Of a stretch of 64,000 nt of DNA, positions 61,715 to 64,000 are shown piece by piece. The position numbers and the translations under genes were made by a program. Source of the stretch: Trichosporon coremiiforme (lineage: Eukaryota; Basidiomycota; Tremellomycetes; Trichosporonales; Trichosporonaceae); contig BCJJ01000005.1 of assembly GCA_039545355.1 (NCBI GenBank), forward strand, positions 62,001 to 126,000. Direction: 5' to 3'. Under the pieces are notes generated by a model. It saw only the letters and a program-made list of their open reading frames with translations. It was not told the DNA's origin and ran no database searches. Each line of letters opens with the position of its first letter. The first letter of the stretch is position 1.

Positions 61715-63242
61715 ATGTTCCGCGCCGCCCTCCGAACACGACTGGCCGCTGTGCCGCGGGCACCCCTCGTCCCCGCCATGCCGCGTGCGGCCGCCCAGGT
61801 CCGATTCCTCGCGACGCCCGTCGAGCCGACGACCGACCTTGCTGAGACGCCAGCGATCACGCCGCGCGGCATCGCTAGCGAGGGCGTCGAGGACCTCCTC
61901 GGCCCGAGGTTTGCGGAGGAGGAGTCTACAGCCATTATCAAGCGCTACCGCGGCAAGGGCTTCCCCATGATTCCCGTGAGTCCGCTGTCTGCGCCAATGT
62001 TGCGCAGAAGCGCACGCTGAACGTATGCTAACGTCCAGTCGCTCCGCCACCGTGTGCACGTCCAGCACCCGCACCTGTTCGACGGCAAGCCGCTGCGCGC
62101 TCTCACGCTGCCGAAGCGCAAGAAGGGAGGACGCAACTCGACCGGTCAGGTTGTCAACCGCGGTGTCGGAGGTGGACACAAGCAGCGTATCCGTATCGTC
62201 GACTTCTACCGGCTCGAGCACGGTGTGCACGACGTTGTGCGCATCGAGTACGACCCGGGACGCAGCGGGCACATTGCTCTGATCAAGCGCCGGGGCGGCG
62301 CTGACGTTTCGCCCGAGGAGGGTGCCGCGCTCGCCGAGGCGTCCTCCGAGCTTCCCGGAGGCAGCACCGAGAAGCGCCTCGCGCGCAACGAGGTCAAGGG
62401 TGGCTGGTCCTACATTCTTGCGCCCGACGGACTCCGCGCAGGCGACACGGTTGAGAGCTTCCGCGGCGGCGTCCCCGACGGTTTCGTCGAGGGCTGGGCG
62501 AACCCGCACACGACCGAGATCGTCGGCGGATACGGCCAGTACTCTACCGCGCAGCGTGCGCTTGGTGTCTTCCGCTCCGTCGCCGTCAAGCCTGGTAACG
62601 TCCTCCCCCTCTCCCTCATTCCCCCCGGTACCGTCATCCACAACCTGACCATCAACCCCGACGGACGCATGGCCCTCTGCCGTTCCGCAGGCACCTACGC
62701 CACCCTCGTCGCGCACCAGCAGCACTCCGGAGAGCCCGTCGGTGGTGCCGAGGTCCTCACCCTCGGCGGTGGCCTGGACTCGAACGGCATCCGTGCCAGG
62801 AAGAACGGTGACGCCATCGTCCGCCTCTCCTCGGGAGAGATTCGCCGCCTCGACCCCGAGAACGTCGCTACCATTGGAATGGTCTCGAAGTGAGTACAGC
62901 AGCCCGGAGGGGCCCGCAGGACTCCGAAGGGCGCTGAGGAGCAATCAGCTGCTGTTCGGTCGATCACAAGCTAACACCCGCAGCAAGGAGCACCACCTCG
63001 AAGTGCTCGGCAAGGCGGGCCGCAACCGTTGGCTCGGCAAGCGCCCGAAGGTGCGCGGTATTGCGATGAACGCGTGCGACCACCCGCACGGAGGTGGCCG
63101 TGGTAAGAGCAAGGGAGGCAAGCACCCGCGCTCGGCCAAGGGCGTGCTCCAGGGCAAGCGCACGCGCCGCCCCCGCGACCGCGACGGCAACAAGGCCGTC
63201 ATCCAGGAGCGTCCCCGCGGCGCCGAGAAGAGGCGCAGCTAA
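61715..63242 (+). CDS. RML2: Mitochondrial ribosomal protein uL2m (Rml2)
   Basis: Three exons, 61715-61975, 62039-62889 and 62984-63242 (phases 0 and 2), give 456 residues. The N-terminus is rich in Arg/Ala with no acidic residues, a typical mitochondrial targeting sequence. uL2 motifs follow in order: [32 protein letters not shown], and the C-terminal GVAMN-type turn ([17 protein letters not shown]), whose His residue is needed for peptidyl transfer in the large subunit. An extra ~50-residue Glu/Gly-rich insertion lies between the two beta-barrel parts, as in other fungi. The protein assembles in the mitochondrial 54S subunit. Strand and splice sites are unambiguous. Confidence 0.95.
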
Positions 63243-63434
63243 GCGTGTCGCCTTGTTCTTGTTCGCTAAAAGTCATAATACTCCCATTCCCATTGCATGC
63301 ACTCTTCTACACTGGCAAAAACCTTTGCGGACATCTACTGGCGTCTGTGACACTAACGCTAACTCGGACAACGTGCATGAATTGATCTACTCTACACTCT
63401 ATAAGAAACCGGGACTTCGAAGGATATATCTGCT

Positions 63435-64000
63435 TTATCGCTGGCGCAGGCCGCCGTTCGTCCTAACAGATGTCGAAGAAGCCCGAGTCTGTTCTTGTGA
63501 TTCCTGCCTGGCACTGTGCTCAGCGGCGTCCCCGTTCCCGTTGCTCTCTACCTCTCCCCTGATCTTCTTGGTGTGTGTCTGCTTCTTCTGTTCCTGATCA
63601 TCCTGGTCTTCGAACTTCTTATCGGACACGACGCGCGGCGGGCTCGCCATCGAGTAGATCATGGTGCCGCCCAGCACCATTGCGCCGCCCGCCACGAGTC
63701 CGACGCTGGCCCCCGAGCCGTAGTACCACACCGAGATTGCGAGCGAGACGGCCTTGCGCAGCGTTAAGATGAGGTTTACTGTCGTGCTTGAGACGCGCTG
63801 TTGTTAGCTAGCTGTGGGCTGTGGGCAGCTTACGGAGGTGAGGCGGTTCACGCCGCGGATGCACAGACCCTGCGTCACGACGTTGACGGCGAGGGCGAGG
63901 AGAGCGCTCGGCAGAGCGAGCTCAGCCCACTTGAAGCCGTCATTTGGCTTGATCGAAGGCAAGGGGAACGCGAGGAGCTTGACGGGAGCAGTCGACGCGT
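63435..64000 (-). CDS. 3' end of a Yea4/SLC35B-like UDP-sugar transporter (5' truncated)
   Basis: Two exons are visible: 64000-63834 (running off the window) and 63797-63435, joined at phase 0 by a 36-nt intron. The protein part contains helix ALPSALLALAVNVVTQGLC, the signature GVNRLTS|RVSSTTVNLILTLRKAVSL across the splice, a last pair of helices and a long hydrophilic Gln/Glu/Lys tail. This matches the nucleotide-sugar transporter family of the Golgi/ER (UDP-GlcNAc/UDP-Xyl branch). The C-terminal tail is longer than usual and highly charged; no KKxx retrieval signal is seen. Which sugar it carries cannot be told. Confidence 0.85.

Noticed and set aside
61556..62944. A 462-residue minus-strand frame over the uL2m gene
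   Set aside because: Shadow of the conserved ribosomal protein; no motifs of its own.
1..64000. CRISPR arrays, operons or Shine-Dalgarno-led genes
   Set aside because: No regularly spaced direct repeats or operon-like gene packing; gene structure is eukaryotic throughout.

Overview
The window reads as nuclear DNA of a high-GC basidiomycete yeast. Genes are dense, single-copy and spliced. The introns are short (about 33-150 nt, many of them phase 0) with GTGAGT-type donors and CTGAC-like branch sequences. Two tRNA genes carry introns, and the conserved proteins are eukaryotic and fungal (CSM3/TIPIN, TSC13, mitochondrial uL2, OPT transporter, long unspecific peroxygenase). A Tremellomycete of the Trichosporonales type is my inference; nothing in the window proves the genus.

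Layout: 1-10.6 kb holds the end of an unknown Ser/Pro-rich protein, CSM3 (replication-fork protection), two low-complexity proteins, a Gfo/Idh/MocA oxidoreductase and a tentative four-exon gene. 10.7-12.5 kb is a secreted calpain-like cysteine peptidase. 13.7-14.2 kb is a decayed DOPA 4,5-dioxygenase. 16.1-18.8 kb is an oligopeptide (OPT) transporter. 19.6-29.7 kb is a metabolic block: a DJ-1/Hsp31-like protein, an SDR, a tandem pair of AIF/FSP1-like FAD oxidoreductases, an AidB-like acyl-CoA dehydrogenase, a tRNA-Ser and an aldehyde dehydrogenase with a C-terminal SKL peroxisomal signal. These could together oxidise lipids or aldehydes, but clustering alone does not show that.

30-44 kb is more accessory. 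It has a broken secreted beta-trefoil-like gene, an intronless MarR-GNAT fusion that looks bacterial and has two perfect TTGAC-N3-GTCAA dyads upstream, several orphan or degenerate ORFs, a secreted unspecific peroxygenase, an 11-bp minisatellite and a tRNA-Pro. A four-exon amidase follows at 44.2-46.0 kb.

47.7-59.8 kb is the most unusual stretch. Copies of an unrecognised membrane-protein family, with two transmembrane hairpins joined by an R(R/K)ARDAGVT linker, lie on both strands; most are broken by a stop or frameshift. They are interleaved with Tc1/mariner debris: a 521-bp element with 29-bp terminal inverted repeats and TA duplications inside another ORF, and a ~220-bp transposase-like repeat in inverted orientation on both sides of a block of unknown genes. 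A remnant of the membrane family also lies near 36.2 kb.

59.9-64 kb returns to core genes: TSC13 (very-long-chain enoyl-CoA reductase), mitochondrial ribosomal protein uL2m, and the 3' end of a Yea4/SLC35B-like nucleotide-sugar transporter cut by the window edge.
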